Shown: in pieces, positions 1 to 8,644 of the stretch
Position numbering within the stretch: position 1 is the first letter of the stretch
Layout of the letters: each line of letters opens with the position of its first letter
DNA from: Burkholderia sp. Ax-1719
Lineage (GTDB): Bacteria > Pseudomonadota > Gammaproteobacteria > Burkholderiales > Burkholderiaceae
DNA: 64,000 nt
Direction: 5' to 3'
Assembly (NCBI RefSeq): GCF_011753055.1
Contig: NZ_VWWJ01000002.1
Location: 124,001-188,000, forward strand
Position numbers and translations under genes: made by a program
Notes under the pieces: generated by a model
What the model saw: the letters and a program-made list of their open reading frames with translations, nothing else
Told to the model about the DNA's origin: nothing
The model's database searches: none

Positions 1-912
1 ACCCGTGGGGACGGCCGAGCCTTCCGAATAGAGAATCGTAATCAGCGATTTGCCGCCGAGCGCAAAAATGGCGTCGTAATTCGACAGGACGTTAGCGATT
101 TCGTTGGCTTTGGTCGGGAGATTGCCGGCCCACAGCGGATGCGAAGTGGGGAACGGCAGGCGCGAGGGCCACGAAGACCCATAAACCGGTGCGCCGAATG
201 CTTCTGCCACCGCGACCACTTCCTGGGCCGCCTGACTCCAGTAGATTTCGTCGCCGGCAATGATCGCGAGACGGCCGGGACGCACGGCCGCGAGCTTTGC
301 GGCCAGCGCCGGCAGCGAGCCGGCAACGGCGCTGCGGTCGATGATCGAGGGTTCGGCAATGCCAACCGTGCTCATCGCTTCCATGACGTCCATGGGAAGG
401 GACAGGAAAACCGGCCCGGCAGGCGCCGCGTTGGCATCATGGAACGCGCGTCGCACCAGTACGGGCAACTGGTCCGCATCCGTGACTTCGCGCGCCCACT
501 TGACGGCAGGCTCGGCAATCTTGACGAGGTCGCCAAAGAGCAGCGGATCGGTCACCGTATGACGCGAATCCTGCTGCCCCGCAGTCACCACCAACGGGGT
601 CTGCGAAACGCTGGCATTGAGCAGGTTGCCCATGCCGTGGCCCAGACCGCCTGCCGTATGAAGATTGAGAAAGGCCGGCTTGCGGGCCGCTTGTGCGTAA
701 CCGTCGGCCATGGCGACCGCCGATGCTTCCTGAAGGGCGAGAACGTAGTGGATCGACGGATAGCGCAGCAGGGCGTCCATCAACGGCAGTTCGGTTGTTC
801 CCGGATTGCCAAAGATATAGTCGACGCCTTCGCTTTCCAGCACTTCGAGGAGGACTTCCGCCCCGCGTCGAGCGTTGGCTCCGTGGATGCGGGTAACAGG
901 ACTGGCAGACAT
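1..912 (-). CDS. Benzoylformate decarboxylase-like TPP-dependent enzyme (partial, C-terminus outside window)
   Basis: Reading the minus strand from ATG at 912 gives an open frame of 304 codons that runs off the window edge. The N-terminal TPP-enzyme PYR domain is clear: a glycine-rich start region (FGNPGTTELPLMDAL), the conserved glutamate in LQEASAVAMADGYAQA, and the NLHTAGGLGHGMGNLLNA stretch seen in benzoylformate decarboxylases. A central domain begins near residue 190. The TPP-binding GDG motif would lie in the missing part. The family decarboxylates 2-keto acids or makes acetolactate-type products in the cytoplasm; the BFD-like wording (GQQ after the VTAG strand) favours an aryl or branched 2-keto acid decarboxylase, but the substrate is unproven. 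It is divergent from the LysR gene at 1155, its probable regulator. Confidence 0.85.
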   Translation of the reverse strand, partial: MSASPVTRIHGANARRGAEVLLEVLESEGVDYIFGNPGTTELPLMDALLRYPSIHYVLALQEASAVAMADGYAQAARKPAFLNLHTAGGLGHGMGNLLNASVSQTPLVVTAGQQDSRHTVTDPLLFGDLVKIAEPAVKWAREVTDADQLPVLVRRAFHDANAAPAGPVFLSLPMDVMEAMSTVGIAEPSIIDRSAVAGSLPALAAKLAAVRPGRLAIIAGDEIYWSQAAQEVVAVAEAFGAPVYGSSWPSRLPFPTSHPLWAGNLPTKANEIANVLSNYDAIFALGGKSLITILYSEGSAVPTG

Positions 913-1095
913 ACGTACTCCGGTTCAGCATGGTGCGGCCCATTGTGTGGGCGGTCCCGATGCCGCGCGCGATCCTGCTGTTGGCGGACCGCTTTCCCTC
1001 GAATCTTGCTGACCGGCGGGTGCGCGGCATTGGGTTCGTGTGCCGTGTCGTGGGTGAACGACGCTGGCGTGAGCACAGTATCGAAGCGCGCAAAC

Positions 1096-1118
1096 GATAA
1101 TGGAAATGCTTTGTTATC
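1096..1118. promoter_or_regulatory. Candidate LysR operator between TPP enzyme and LysR gene
   Basis: GATAA at 1096-1100 and TTATC at 1114-1118 form an inverted repeat separated by 13 bases. This contains the T-N11-A geometry typical of LysR-type recognition boxes. It lies just before the LysR gene and in the shared control region with the divergent TPP-enzyme gene. Assignment is by position and symmetry only. Confidence 0.4.
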
Positions 1119-1154
1119 ATCGAAGTGATGCCGAACCGTTATCAGGTGAATTCG

Positions 1155-2060
1155 ATGGACATCAAGGCGCTGCGGTACTTTTCAGAGGTGGTTCGGCAAA
1201 ATGGCTTTCGTCGGGCCAGTTCGACGCTGCACGTGACGCAGCCGGCAATCAGCCGGGTCATCGGTCAACTCGAAGAAGAGTTCGAGGTGACGCTGCTGAT
1301 ACGGGAGCCGCGTGGGGTGAAGCTGACCGCTGAGGGCGAAGTGTTGTATCGGCACGCCGAAACAATCTTGCGGCAGGCAGAGAACCTGGTCAGCGAATTG
1401 CGTGACCTGCGCTCGATGGTGACGGGCGTGCTGCGCATCGGCTTGCCGCCCATGACGGGATCGACGTTTTTCGGCAATGTGATCACCGAGTTTCGCCGCC
1501 GCTATCCGGGAATTCAGCTTCATATCGCCGAGTACGGCAGCAATCAACTGGAAAGTGCACTTGCCGACGGGCGCGTCGAGATCGCCGCAGCCATGCTGCC
1601 GGTCGACGCAAATGCCTTCCAGACGCAGACCTTCGTGCAGGACAGGCTGGCCTTGCTTTGCAACCGTGAGCATGCGCTCGCCACGCGCAGGAAGGTGAGC
1701 CTCGACGAACTCGCGCATGAGACGTTTGTCGCCCTCAGCGAGGACTTCAAGATCAACGACGTGATCGACAAAGCCTGTCGTTCGCGCGGCTTCATTCCAT
1801 CGATTGCCGGCCGCAGCAGCCACCTCGATCTGATCGTCTCGATGGTGACGTCGGGGATGGGCATCGCACTGCTTCCTGAATCGATCACCCGCAAGACCCG
1901 CTCGACCCGCCTGGCGGTCGTGTCCGTCGATCCCGTCGTTGCTTACGAACTTGCGCTGGTGCGTCCTCGCGCCGCCTACTTGAGCAGGGGAGGCCGCGCG
2001 TGGGTAGAGATCGCGGGCAAGGTGCTGGGATTTGAGGTAAGCCCGTCTTTTATCGAGTGA
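1155..2060 (+). CDS. LysR-family transcriptional regulator
   Basis: The product is about 301 residues, the usual LysR length. The N-terminal winged HTH (MDIKALRYFSEVVRQNGF, then TQPAISRVIGQLEEEF) is textbook, followed by a two-lobe effector-binding domain containing SMVTSGMGIALLPES. I chose ATG 1155 because MDIKALRYF is the canonical LysR start; an in-frame GTG/ATG pair at 1125-1128 would add ten residues. It is divergent from the TPP-enzyme gene, which it probably controls; the effector is unknown. Confidence 0.9.
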   Translation: MDIKALRYFSEVVRQNGFRRASSTLHVTQPAISRVIGQLEEEFEVTLLIREPRGVKLTAEGEVLYRHAETILRQAENLVSELRDLRSMVTGVLRIGLPPMTGSTFFGNVITEFRRRYPGIQLHIAEYGSNQLESALADGRVEIAAAMLPVDANAFQTQTFVQDRLALLCNREHALATRRKVSLDELAHETFVALSEDFKINDVIDKACRSRGFIPSIAGRSSHLDLIVSMVTSGMGIALLPESITRKTRSTRLAVVSVDPVVAYELALVRPRAAYLSRGGRAWVEIAGKVLGFEVSPSFIE

Positions 2061-2082
2061 TCTGGCTGGAACGGTTCGGCCG

Positions 2083-2112
2083 AGTGACGCGCAGTGACGC
2101 GCAGTGACGTGC
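2083..2112. repeat. Three tandem 10-bp repeats
   Basis: The unit AGTGACGCGC occurs at 2083-2092 and 2093-2102, with a one-base variant (AGTGACGTGC) at 2103-2112. It lies between the convergent ends of the LysR gene and the lipoprotein hydrolase gene. No function is evident. Confidence 0.8.
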
Positions 2113-2143
2113 AGCCGCGTCATGTGAGCTGGCGAATCAGGCG

Positions 2144-3055
2144 TTATCTGGAAACCAGCGGCGTGACGAACTGCTCGAAATGCGGCAGCCAGATCGGGAT
2201 CGCGTCCTTGACGGCGAACATGCCATGGCCGTTCGTGCCGAAGGGCGGTTCGACGATCATTTGCCCGTGACCGCCTGCCGCCTGAAATGCCGCAAACCAT
2301 GTCGCGACCACATCAGGCGCAAAGTATTTATCGTTTTGAACGTAGTGCCAGAGAACCGGCACGCGCGTTGTAGTGGCGAAGTGCGCGATGGTTTCGGCCA
2401 TCTGCTGTGGATCGCATGGCATCCCCGGATGCTTCGACGGGTTGCCGCCGCGGCCGCCCGAAAAATTGACGACCGCCACTAATCCTTGCGGCGCATAGCT
2501 GGCGGCTGCGAGAGACGCGAATCCCCCCGCTGACTGACCTACGAGAACGACATGGCTGCGATCCACCGTGGGCAATGTCTGTGCGTATCTGACGGCTGCC
2601 AGAACATCGCGCGCGGCCTGCTCGCCCGCAGCGGTGTAGTTGGGGTTTTGGCAGGAGCCGGCATCTTCCTCGTCGATACCGCCTGTTGCACCATAGCCCC
2701 GGCGGATCGGCACGATCACCGCGAAGCCCAGTTGCACGAACGTGCGGATCTGCGGCAATTCACGATAGCGGCCCACCTTCCATCGATCGCGCGGATCGGG
2801 CGGGCTGCCGTGACTCAACACAATTAACGGAAAGGGACCGGGACCGTCCGGCATATACGTGGTCGCGACAATGTCGCGGGTGTGATTGCCCTCGTCGACC
2901 GGGACCTTGACGATGGTCTCGTGGAGATCCGTTGCGCTCGGCGGTTCCTCTTTCGTGATGCCTGCACATCCCACCAGCGAAGCGACCAATGCGCCAGACA
3001 TCAAGAGTCGTTGAAGGTGAGCGAATACCCGATTCCGACTGGCAGTCTTTCTCAT
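2144..3055 (-). CDS. Alpha/beta hydrolase lipoprotein (dienelactone hydrolase-like)
   Basis: The 303-residue product starts with a lipoprotein signal: basic N-terminus, hydrophobic stretch and lipobox LVGC (Cys near residue 30), so it is probably anchored in the envelope. The rest is an alpha/beta hydrolase: HGSPPDPRD (oxyanion region), the nucleophile elbow GQSAGG around residue 174, and a late Asp (QNDKYF) and His (NGHGMF) that fit the triad. The family cleaves esters or lactones; the substrate is not deducible. It is on the same strand as the catabolic block downstream in transcription order but is separated from the racemase gene by 216 bases, so it may have its own promoter. Confidence 0.8.
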   Translation of the reverse strand: MRKTASRNRVFAHLQRLLMSGALVASLVGCAGITKEEPPSATDLHETIVKVPVDEGNHTRDIVATTYMPDGPGPFPLIVLSHGSPPDPRDRWKVGRYRELPQIRTFVQLGFAVIVPIRRGYGATGGIDEEDAGSCQNPNYTAAGEQAARDVLAAVRYAQTLPTVDRSHVVLVGQSAGGFASLAAASYAPQGLVAVVNFSGGRGGNPSKHPGMPCDPQQMAETIAHFATTTRVPVLWHYVQNDKYFAPDVVATWFAAFQAAGGHGQMIVEPPFGTNGHGMFAVKDAIPIWLPHFEQFVTPLVSR

Positions 3056-3271
3056 AGGTCATTTTCCCGCATGGCGGCTCGAAGATGCGGGCGAGTATGG
3101 CAGGTTTTCCGTCGATCGCGTCAGGGTTTGTGTGTCGTTGAATCGTCGTGATGCTGCTATTGGCGGAGCAGTGACACATTTAATGCGAACTACGCTAATC
3201 GCAGCTCATGGCATCACACCGTGAACAGATAGAATCTGTATCGTCATAAGACGGAGTTTCCTGGACCCGCA

Positions 3272-4084
3272 TCATGGCCACGTTTCAGCAATGTTTCGCG
3301 GCATGCCGAGCGCAGCACGTGCGCGTCGGATTTTTTCCTGGTCTGGGGTGCTAAATGGCGCGGCTCCTGATTTGATGGCAGATGTACATCTGGCTATGCC
3401 GATCATCGCTTCAAGATATTTAATCGCGACTGTCGTTGAATCGATAACCGGAACGTCAGTTCCCGAAACGCGCGTGTAACCTGCTCGCCTCAGCAGCGGC
3501 CCGTACCATGCACAGCCAACCAGAATCACATCCGCACCATCGGCAATGCATTGGCGCGCCGCGGCCTCGAAACGAGGAATGAAGGATTGCCCTGGGTCGC
3601 GGACAGCACCCAATAGTAGTGCCGCGTCCGATTCCGGGGCAATCGATCGGGCAGGCCGAATGATTGCGCGCTCGCGCAGGCCATAGAGCGTGATATCTCG
3701 TTCTATAGCCGTGGCGGTTTTCTCGGACACCGTGACGACTGCGAAGCGCCGCCCCATCGCTAACGCTGCCAGCATTGATTGCTCGCCCACCGACGCCACA
3801 GGAATATCGAGTACTTCTCGCGCCTCCCACAAGGGATCATTCCAGCAGCCGAAGTAGACGCCGTCAAAGCCGTCGCTCGCGGCGGCGATCGCTTCGTCCA
3901 TCATCGCAACGCTGTTCAGATGTTCGGCATAGAGCGAACGAGTGAAATCCGCGCTATGACGTGTGTAGCGGAACGCTACCGAGGATCCCGGCGAGAGTAG
4001 CGGAGGAATCTCCGTTTCGAGCATGTTCCAGACCGGTTCGAGAGCGGCCACTTTTGTTGTCGGGTGAATCCAGCAAATACGCAT
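3272..4084 (-). CDS. Asp/Glu/hydantoin racemase-family protein
   Basis: The product from ATG 4084 is about 270 residues (MRICWIHPTT start). Two cysteines placed as the catalytic pair of aspartate/glutamate/hydantoin racemases are visible: Cys80 in YFGCWND and Cys191 in LVGCAW. Each follows a hydrophobic strand. The frame stays open far upstream, but that extension reads through another gene and is discarded. Family members racemise amino acids or hydantoins, or isomerise maleate, using the two Cys as acid/base. It lies 35 bases after the MHS transporter gene, suggesting it acts on the same imported compound. The exact reaction is unknown. Confidence 0.8.
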   Translation of the reverse strand: MRICWIHPTTKVAALEPVWNMLETEIPPLLSPGSSVAFRYTRHSADFTRSLYAEHLNSVAMMDEAIAAASDGFDGVYFGCWNDPLWEAREVLDIPVASVGEQSMLAALAMGRRFAVVTVSEKTATAIERDITLYGLRERAIIRPARSIAPESDAALLLGAVRDPGQSFIPRFEAAARQCIADGADVILVGCAWYGPLLRRAGYTRVSGTDVPVIDSTTVAIKYLEAMIGIARCTSAIKSGAAPFSTPDQEKIRRARAALGMPRNIAETWP

Positions 4085-4119
4085 GATCGGCGCCCTGATA
4101 GAAGTGTTTGGTGCAGGCG

Positions 4120-5472
4120 TTACAGGGGCAACGGTTTGCCCGTCATGTCCTTCACGAAGCGCAACGCCAGTAGTCCGAGCAGCGCGCCGCCGATCAGATA
4201 CCACGCGGGAATCACGGGATTGCCCGTTCGATGGATCAGCCAGGTATTGATGAGCGGAGCCGTACCGCCGAGCAGCGAGACGGAGACGTTGTAACTGATC
4301 GCCAGACCGCTGTAACGCACTGGCGCACGGAACAGCGAAACCAGCGTGGCCGGCATCGAGCCTTCGAACAGCACCTGGGCAAGCACGAGCAGCATCAGCG
4401 CGGCGAACACCACGGCGACGTTCTGGCTGCGCAGCAGACTGAACGCGGGCACCGCGCCGACGATGATGACGAGGCAGCCGAGCATGATCATCTTGTTGCC
4501 GCCGATCCGGTCGGCCAGTCGCCCCGATACGGGAATCAGTGCAAGCATCACGAGCGTGGCGATCATGGCCAGCATATTGCCGAATTCCACCGGATGGCCC
4601 GCCACGTCGGCGAGATAGCCAGGCACGTAACCGAGCGCGACATAATAGGTGATGTTGAATACGGCGGTGAGCCCGGCGCATTTGAGCAACTGGGGCCACT
4701 CGGCGATCAGCAGATCGAAAAACCGCTGTTTGCCGGCCAGATGCTTTTGCTGGGTCTCATTCTGCTGCATCTGTTTGAAGACTGGCGACTCGTCCACATT
4801 CAGACGCAGATAAAGCGCGACCAGTCCGGTCAAACCCGCAATCACGAATGGAATGCGCCAGCCCCAGGCGGCCATGGTGGTTTCACCGAGCGAGAACATC
4901 AGTGCATTCACCACGGCGCCGCCCAGCAGAAACCCCGAGATATTGCCGAACTCAAGCCAGCTCGTGAGAAACGAACGCTTGCGGTCGGGCGCGTGTTCGG
5001 CGATGAACGTGCACGAACCGCCGTATTCGCCCCCCGTCGACAAACCTTGCAGCAGCCGGATCACCAGCAGCAAAGCCGGTGCGGCCGCACCAATCGAGTC
5101 ATAGCCCGGCAGCAAGGCGATGCACAGCGTGGCGATCGACATGAGCGCAATGCTGAGCGTGAGGGCGGTGCGCCGTCCGTAGCGGTCGCCGATCGGCCCG
5201 AACACAAAACTGCCGATGGGGCGAATCAGGAAGCCGGCGGCGAACGTTGCGTAGATCGACAGCAATTGCGTCGCATGGCTCTGGTTCTTGAAGAACACGT
5301 TGCCGATGATCGTCGCGAGCGACGAATACAGCGCGAAATCGAACCATTCGATCATATTGCCGCAGGTCACGCCGACGACGGCGCGCCTGAGCGCGGAAAC
5401 GTCGGCGTGATGGACTGCGGCAGGCTGCATATACGCAGAATAATCCTCGGACGAAAGGTTTTTCGCACCCAT
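4120..5472 (-). CDS. MHS-family MFS transporter (metabolite:H+ symporter)
   Basis: The product is about 450 residues with the MHS/ProP-ShiA signature: GNMIEWFDFALY in TM1, a GPIGDRYGRR loop 2-3 motif, and about 12 hydrophobic segments. ATG 5472 is preferred over ATG 5499 because an AGGAGA ribosome-binding site precedes it and MGAKNLSSEDYS aligns with usual starts. MHS symporters import dicarboxylates, aromatic acids, betaine or shikimate with protons across the inner membrane. It sits between an SDR and a racemase-family gene on the same strand, so it likely feeds that catabolic set. Confidence 0.9.
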   Translation of the reverse strand: MGAKNLSSEDYSAYMQPAAVHHADVSALRRAVVGVTCGNMIEWFDFALYSSLATIIGNVFFKNQSHATQLLSIYATFAAGFLIRPIGSFVFGPIGDRYGRRTALTLSIALMSIATLCIALLPGYDSIGAAAPALLLVIRLLQGLSTGGEYGGSCTFIAEHAPDRKRSFLTSWLEFGNISGFLLGGAVVNALMFSLGETTMAAWGWRIPFVIAGLTGLVALYLRLNVDESPVFKQMQQNETQQKHLAGKQRFFDLLIAEWPQLLKCAGLTAVFNITYYVALGYVPGYLADVAGHPVEFGNMLAMIATLVMLALIPVSGRLADRIGGNKMIMLGCLVIIVGAVPAFSLLRSQNVAVVFAALMLLVLAQVLFEGSMPATLVSLFRAPVRYSGLAISYNVSVSLLGGTAPLINTWLIHRTGNPVIPAWYLIGGALLGLLALRFVKDMTGKPLPL

Positions 5473-5556
5473 TTGAACTCTCCTCACATCATGATTCATT
5501 CAAGGCGATGGCGCGAGCGCGTCAAAAAAGCAGGCGCGCCCGCGCCTCACCGCGTG

Positions 5557-6282
5557 CTATCGCATGAAGACGCCGCCTGCGATGCACAGCGTTTCGCCGG
5601 TGATATAGGACGGCTCGTGCGCGAGATTCCAGACCCACGTGGCGATTTCATCGACCGATGCCGCGCGATGCAGCGGGATGCCCGGGATGGCCGCTTCGAT
5701 GCGGCCGCCACGGCGGGTGCCTTCGGTATCCACCCAGCCCGGTGCAATCGCATTGACGGTAATGTGCTGCTCCGCGAGTTCGATGGCGAGCGAACGCGTG
5801 ATCGAGACCACCGCCGCTTTCGAGGCGCTATAAAGCAGCTGGTTGCGCGACACCGCGAAGGCGTCGACCGACGCGAAGAACAGCATCGCGCCGCCCTGAT
5901 CGCCTAGATGCTTCGCGCCTACGCGGGCGACATTGAGTGTGCCGAGCACGTTGACATCGAAAATCCGCCGATAGAGCGCCGTATCGAAGCTCTCCAGCGA
6001 CGAGGTGGGAAAAATGCCCGCGGCGTTCACCACTGCAGCCAGGCGCGGTTTGCCTTCGAGCGCATGAGCGACGGCTTGGGCAAGCGCGGCTTCGTCGCCG
6101 ATATCTGCCATCGCCGGTGTGATTTTCGATTCAACGCCGTGCGAAGACGCGCCGACGTCGAGCGCGACTACGTGCCAGCCCTCTGCTGCGAAGCGCAGCG
6201 CCGTCGCGCGCCCCATGCCCGAATTCGCGCCGGTGACGAGGACGCTCTTCTGTGCTGCGGTTGCCAGTTTCTGCGTGTTCAT
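5557..6282 (-). CDS. SDR-family NAD(P)-dependent oxidoreductase
   Basis: A classical short-chain dehydrogenase of 241 residues. The cofactor motif TGANSGMG is at 17-24, NAAG at 86-89, the catalytic Ser near 138, and the YxxxK motif (YSASK) at 151-155. The C-terminus ITGETLCIAGGVFMR fits the family. It is transcribed directly after the flavin monooxygenase gene (27-base gap), so a likely role is oxidising an alcohol or reducing a ketone produced in that pathway. Substrate unknown. Confidence 0.9.
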   Translation of the reverse strand: MNTQKLATAAQKSVLVTGANSGMGRATALRFAAEGWHVVALDVGASSHGVESKITPAMADIGDEAALAQAVAHALEGKPRLAAVVNAAGIFPTSSLESFDTALYRRIFDVNVLGTLNVARVGAKHLGDQGGAMLFFASVDAFAVSRNQLLYSASKAAVVSITRSLAIELAEQHITVNAIAPGWVDTEGTRRGGRIEAAIPGIPLHRAASVDEIATWVWNLAHEPSYITGETLCIAGGVFMR

Positions 6283-6309
6283 GCGATTGTCCGAATGTGC
6301 GGTTGAACG

Positions 6310-7614
6310 TTAGATGGCCAGTTGTGCCTCGGCTTGCGTCGAGACGGTGCTGCTTGCGTGCTGCTGCGCGATCGTGTCGAGCGCGCGGCGGGTTTCGTCG
6401 AAGTTTTGCTGCCACACGCGACGGATGATGTCGATACGCGATTCGGCGTCCTGAGTGCTGCCAAAGTGTCCGGCGAGGTTCGTCACGCCCTGTTCGCGCA
6501 GCGCGATGAAGCGCGAAATCAACTGGCTCTGCGCGCAGTACACCGGCCATTGGGCGCCGCGCGGCGCGGCCAGACCGACGAAGTAGAGCGATTCCAGTCC
6601 GGTCGGCAGCGTCATGGCGGCGGTGCGCAACGGCACGCCGTCCCGCCATTCGAGCAGCGTGGGATCGAGGAACGGCAGCGTGGTCTTGAAACCGGTGGCC
6701 CAGAGGATCGTGTCGTATTCGCCTTCGGTGCCGTCGGTGAACGTCACCCGCTTGCCTTCGATCGCGCGCAGACCGGGCGCGACCTTGATCCGGCCATGCT
6801 GGATCCAGTAAAGGAGCAGCGAATTGACGACGGGCGGCTGCTTCTCAAGGTCGTAGGTTTCCGGCCTGGGCATCCCTGGATAGTTTTCGTACGTGCCCAG
6901 TACTGTATGAATCAGCATCGACGTCGCCATGTTCTGCATTTCCGGCGGCAGGGCGTTCAGGAACGGTACTTCGGCACGCGGCAGACCATAAAAAGTCTTG
7001 GGCTGGAACACCTGGCCGCAGCGCATGGCGATGGTGACGTCGAGACGGCTTTGCGCGGCGTCCACCGCCAGGTCGCAGCCTGAGTTGCCGAAGCCGACCA
7101 CCAGCACGCGGCCCTCGATATCGCCGGTATTACGGTAGGAACCCGAATGAATCGATCGTCCCGTGAATCCCTGGCCGACGGCGGGGATGCTTTGGTCCCA
7201 CAGGTGGCCGTTCGCCACCAGCACGCCTGCGTAGTCCTGTACCGCGCCGTCGCCGAGCGTGACGCGCCAGCCGTTTGCGCCGCGCTCGCCGAGCGGTTCG
7301 ATGCGCTCGACCGCCGTGTTGAAGCGGATCATCGCTTTCAGGCCGAACGCGTCGGCGTAACTGCCCATATAGGCTGCCACCTGTTCGCGGCTCGGATACA
7401 TCGGATACGACTCGGGCATCGGAAAGCCGTCGAAGAACGAACTGCTCTTCGGGGTGATCAGATGCAGGGCGTCGTAGTCGTGGTGCCAGTGGCCGCCGAC
7501 CCGGTCGCTCTTCTCGAAGCAGTCGACCGCGATGCCCGCATCGGTCAGGGTCTTGAGGGCGGCAAGGCCGGCTGCGCCGGCACCGATCACGCAATAGCGT
7601 GCTTGTTTCGTCAT
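6310..7614 (-). CDS. Flavin-containing monooxygenase (FMO-like)
   Basis: This 434-residue class B flavoprotein has an FAD dinucleotide-binding GAGAAG at 11-16, the FMO fingerprint FTGRSIHSGSY at 150-160 (FxGxxxHxxxY), an NADPH-binding GFGNSG at 174-179, and ATGFKTTLPFL near 316. The family oxygenates nitrogen, sulfur or carbonyl carbon using NADPH and O2. A good RBS (GGAGG before ATG 7614) supports the start. The operon context (amino-acid-type ABC transporter, porin, SDR, RidA) suggests N-oxygenation of an imported amine or amino-acid derivative, which is inference. Confidence 0.88.
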   Translation of the reverse strand: MTKQARYCVIGAGAAGLAALKTLTDAGIAVDCFEKSDRVGGHWHHDYDALHLITPKSSSFFDGFPMPESYPMYPSREQVAAYMGSYADAFGLKAMIRFNTAVERIEPLGERGANGWRVTLGDGAVQDYAGVLVANGHLWDQSIPAVGQGFTGRSIHSGSYRNTGDIEGRVLVVGFGNSGCDLAVDAAQSRLDVTIAMRCGQVFQPKTFYGLPRAEVPFLNALPPEMQNMATSMLIHTVLGTYENYPGMPRPETYDLEKQPPVVNSLLLYWIQHGRIKVAPGLRAIEGKRVTFTDGTEGEYDTILWATGFKTTLPFLDPTLLEWRDGVPLRTAAMTLPTGLESLYFVGLAAPRGAQWPVYCAQSQLISRFIALREQGVTNLAGHFGSTQDAESRIDIIRRVWQQNFDETRRALDTIAQQHASSTVSTQAEAQLAI

Positions 7615-7968
7615 GGTTCACCTCCTTGTGTGCTGGCTCCGGGGCTGCTGCCCCGAGGACGAATCGCATCTGGTGAAGCCAGTATCGGAAGGCAAAAAAA
7701 ACGCGTGAAGAATGGCAGTACAGGTGCGTGCCATAGCCATGTCCTATAGGTGGACAATTTTCAGATCGGCGTGGGCACGTGCTTGTCGTCGGATTACCCC
7801 GTGGTGAAAGGGCGCAACGCGTTCACAACGGCAGCCGCGGCGTTGCCGTGCTGGTCTTGCGGGAGAGGCAGGATTTACCCTGATACTGCGAGGGAAAAGC
7901 ACGAGAGGCGCGAAAGCACAGACGGCCTCGCGAGCGAGGCCGTCTGCATAGGCAAGGCGTTGGGTGAA
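7615..7968. other. Intergenic region between ABC permease and FMO gene
   Basis: This 354-base gap has no convincing coding frame. It contains the perfect hairpin at 7919-7946 close to the permease stop and presumably a promoter for the FMO-SDR-transporter genes near 7680-7760, where A-rich tracts occur. No recognisable -35/-10 pair could be fixed with confidence. Confidence 0.6.
7919..7946 (-). terminator. Hairpin after ABC transporter operon
   Basis: A perfect 12-bp stem (CAGACGGCCTCG / CGAGGCCGTCTG) with a 4-base loop lies 22 bases past the stop of the last permease gene. On the minus strand it is followed by TGCTTTCG, a short T run only, so termination may be partial. It would separate the ABC operon from the FMO set. 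Confidence 0.65.
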
Positions 7969-8634
7969 TCAGCTTCCGTAGCGGCGCAACAAGCGTGTCT
8001 CGACGACGCCGACCAGACGCGTGAGCGGGAATGCCACCAGAAAATAGATGACGCCCACTGTCGTGAGGAACTCCACCGGACGCGCTGTATTCGTGGAGAT
8101 GTTCTGGCCGACGAGCATCAGATCGGCGATCCCCACAGACGAGATCAGCGCGCTTTCCTTGAACAGGCTCACGATGTTCGAGAGCAGCGGCGGCAGCGCG
8201 CGCAACAACGCCTGCGGGAAGATAACGTGCAGGATTTTCGCGGCGGGTGTGAGCCCGAGCGCAATGCAGGCGTCATGCTGCTCGCTGGCGATGGACTTGA
8301 GCGCGCCACGAAAGGTTTCGCTGGTGATGGCGATCATGTAGAGCGTGAGCGAAACCAACACGGAAAACGCCGGTGCTATGGCGATCCCGAGCACGACGGG
8401 CAGGCAGAAGAAGATCCAGAACAGCTGGATCAGCAGTGGCGTGCCTCGAAATAACTCAACGTACAGCGAAGCTGCGCCGTTGATCCAGCGATTGGGCGAC
8501 AGGCGCAGCAGACTCAAGACGAAGCCGCCGATACTGCCCGCGAGCGCGCAGCCCAGCGTAAACACAACGGTGGTCGCGAGACCTTGCAGCAGCACGTGCC
8601 AGTACGGCAGCACGACGGAAAAATGGATTGGCAT
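7969..8634 (-). CDS. Polar amino-acid-type ABC transporter permease
   Basis: A 221-residue HisM/GlnP-type membrane permease. Several hydrophobic segments and the EAA-like loop region (ACIALGLTPAAKILHVIFPQALLRALPPL) are clear, as is the early FRGTPLLIQ segment typical of this class. It lies 10 bases after its partner permease and is last in the set 11135-7969 (binding protein, ATPase, permease, permease). It would form the heterodimeric channel with that partner. Confidence 0.9.
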   Translation of the reverse strand: MPIHFSVVLPYWHVLLQGLATTVVFTLGCALAGSIGGFVLSLLRLSPNRWINGAASLYVELFRGTPLLIQLFWIFFCLPVVLGIAIAPAFSVLVSLTLYMIAITSETFRGALKSIASEQHDACIALGLTPAAKILHVIFPQALLRALPPLLSNIVSLFKESALISSVGIADLMLVGQNISTNTARPVEFLTTVGVIYFLVAFPLTRLVGVVETRLLRRYGS

Positions 8635-8644
8635 AGCGGCTCCT

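Noticed and set aside
1..912. Sulfoacetaldehyde acetyltransferase (Xsc) as identity of the partial TPP enzyme
   Set aside because: N-terminal wording (FGNPGTTELP, NLHTAGGLGHGMGN, VTAGQQ) follows benzoylformate decarboxylase-type proteins rather than Xsc.
437..1120. Long minus-strand frame overlapping the TPP-enzyme start
   Set aside because: Arg/Ser-rich low-similarity sequence in a different frame; the frame starting at 912 gives a clear TPP-enzyme protein instead.
4231..5907. 558-codon plus-strand frame over the MHS transporter and SDR genes
   Set aside because: His/Gln/Arg-rich shadow of two well-supported minus-strand genes with no recognisable motif.
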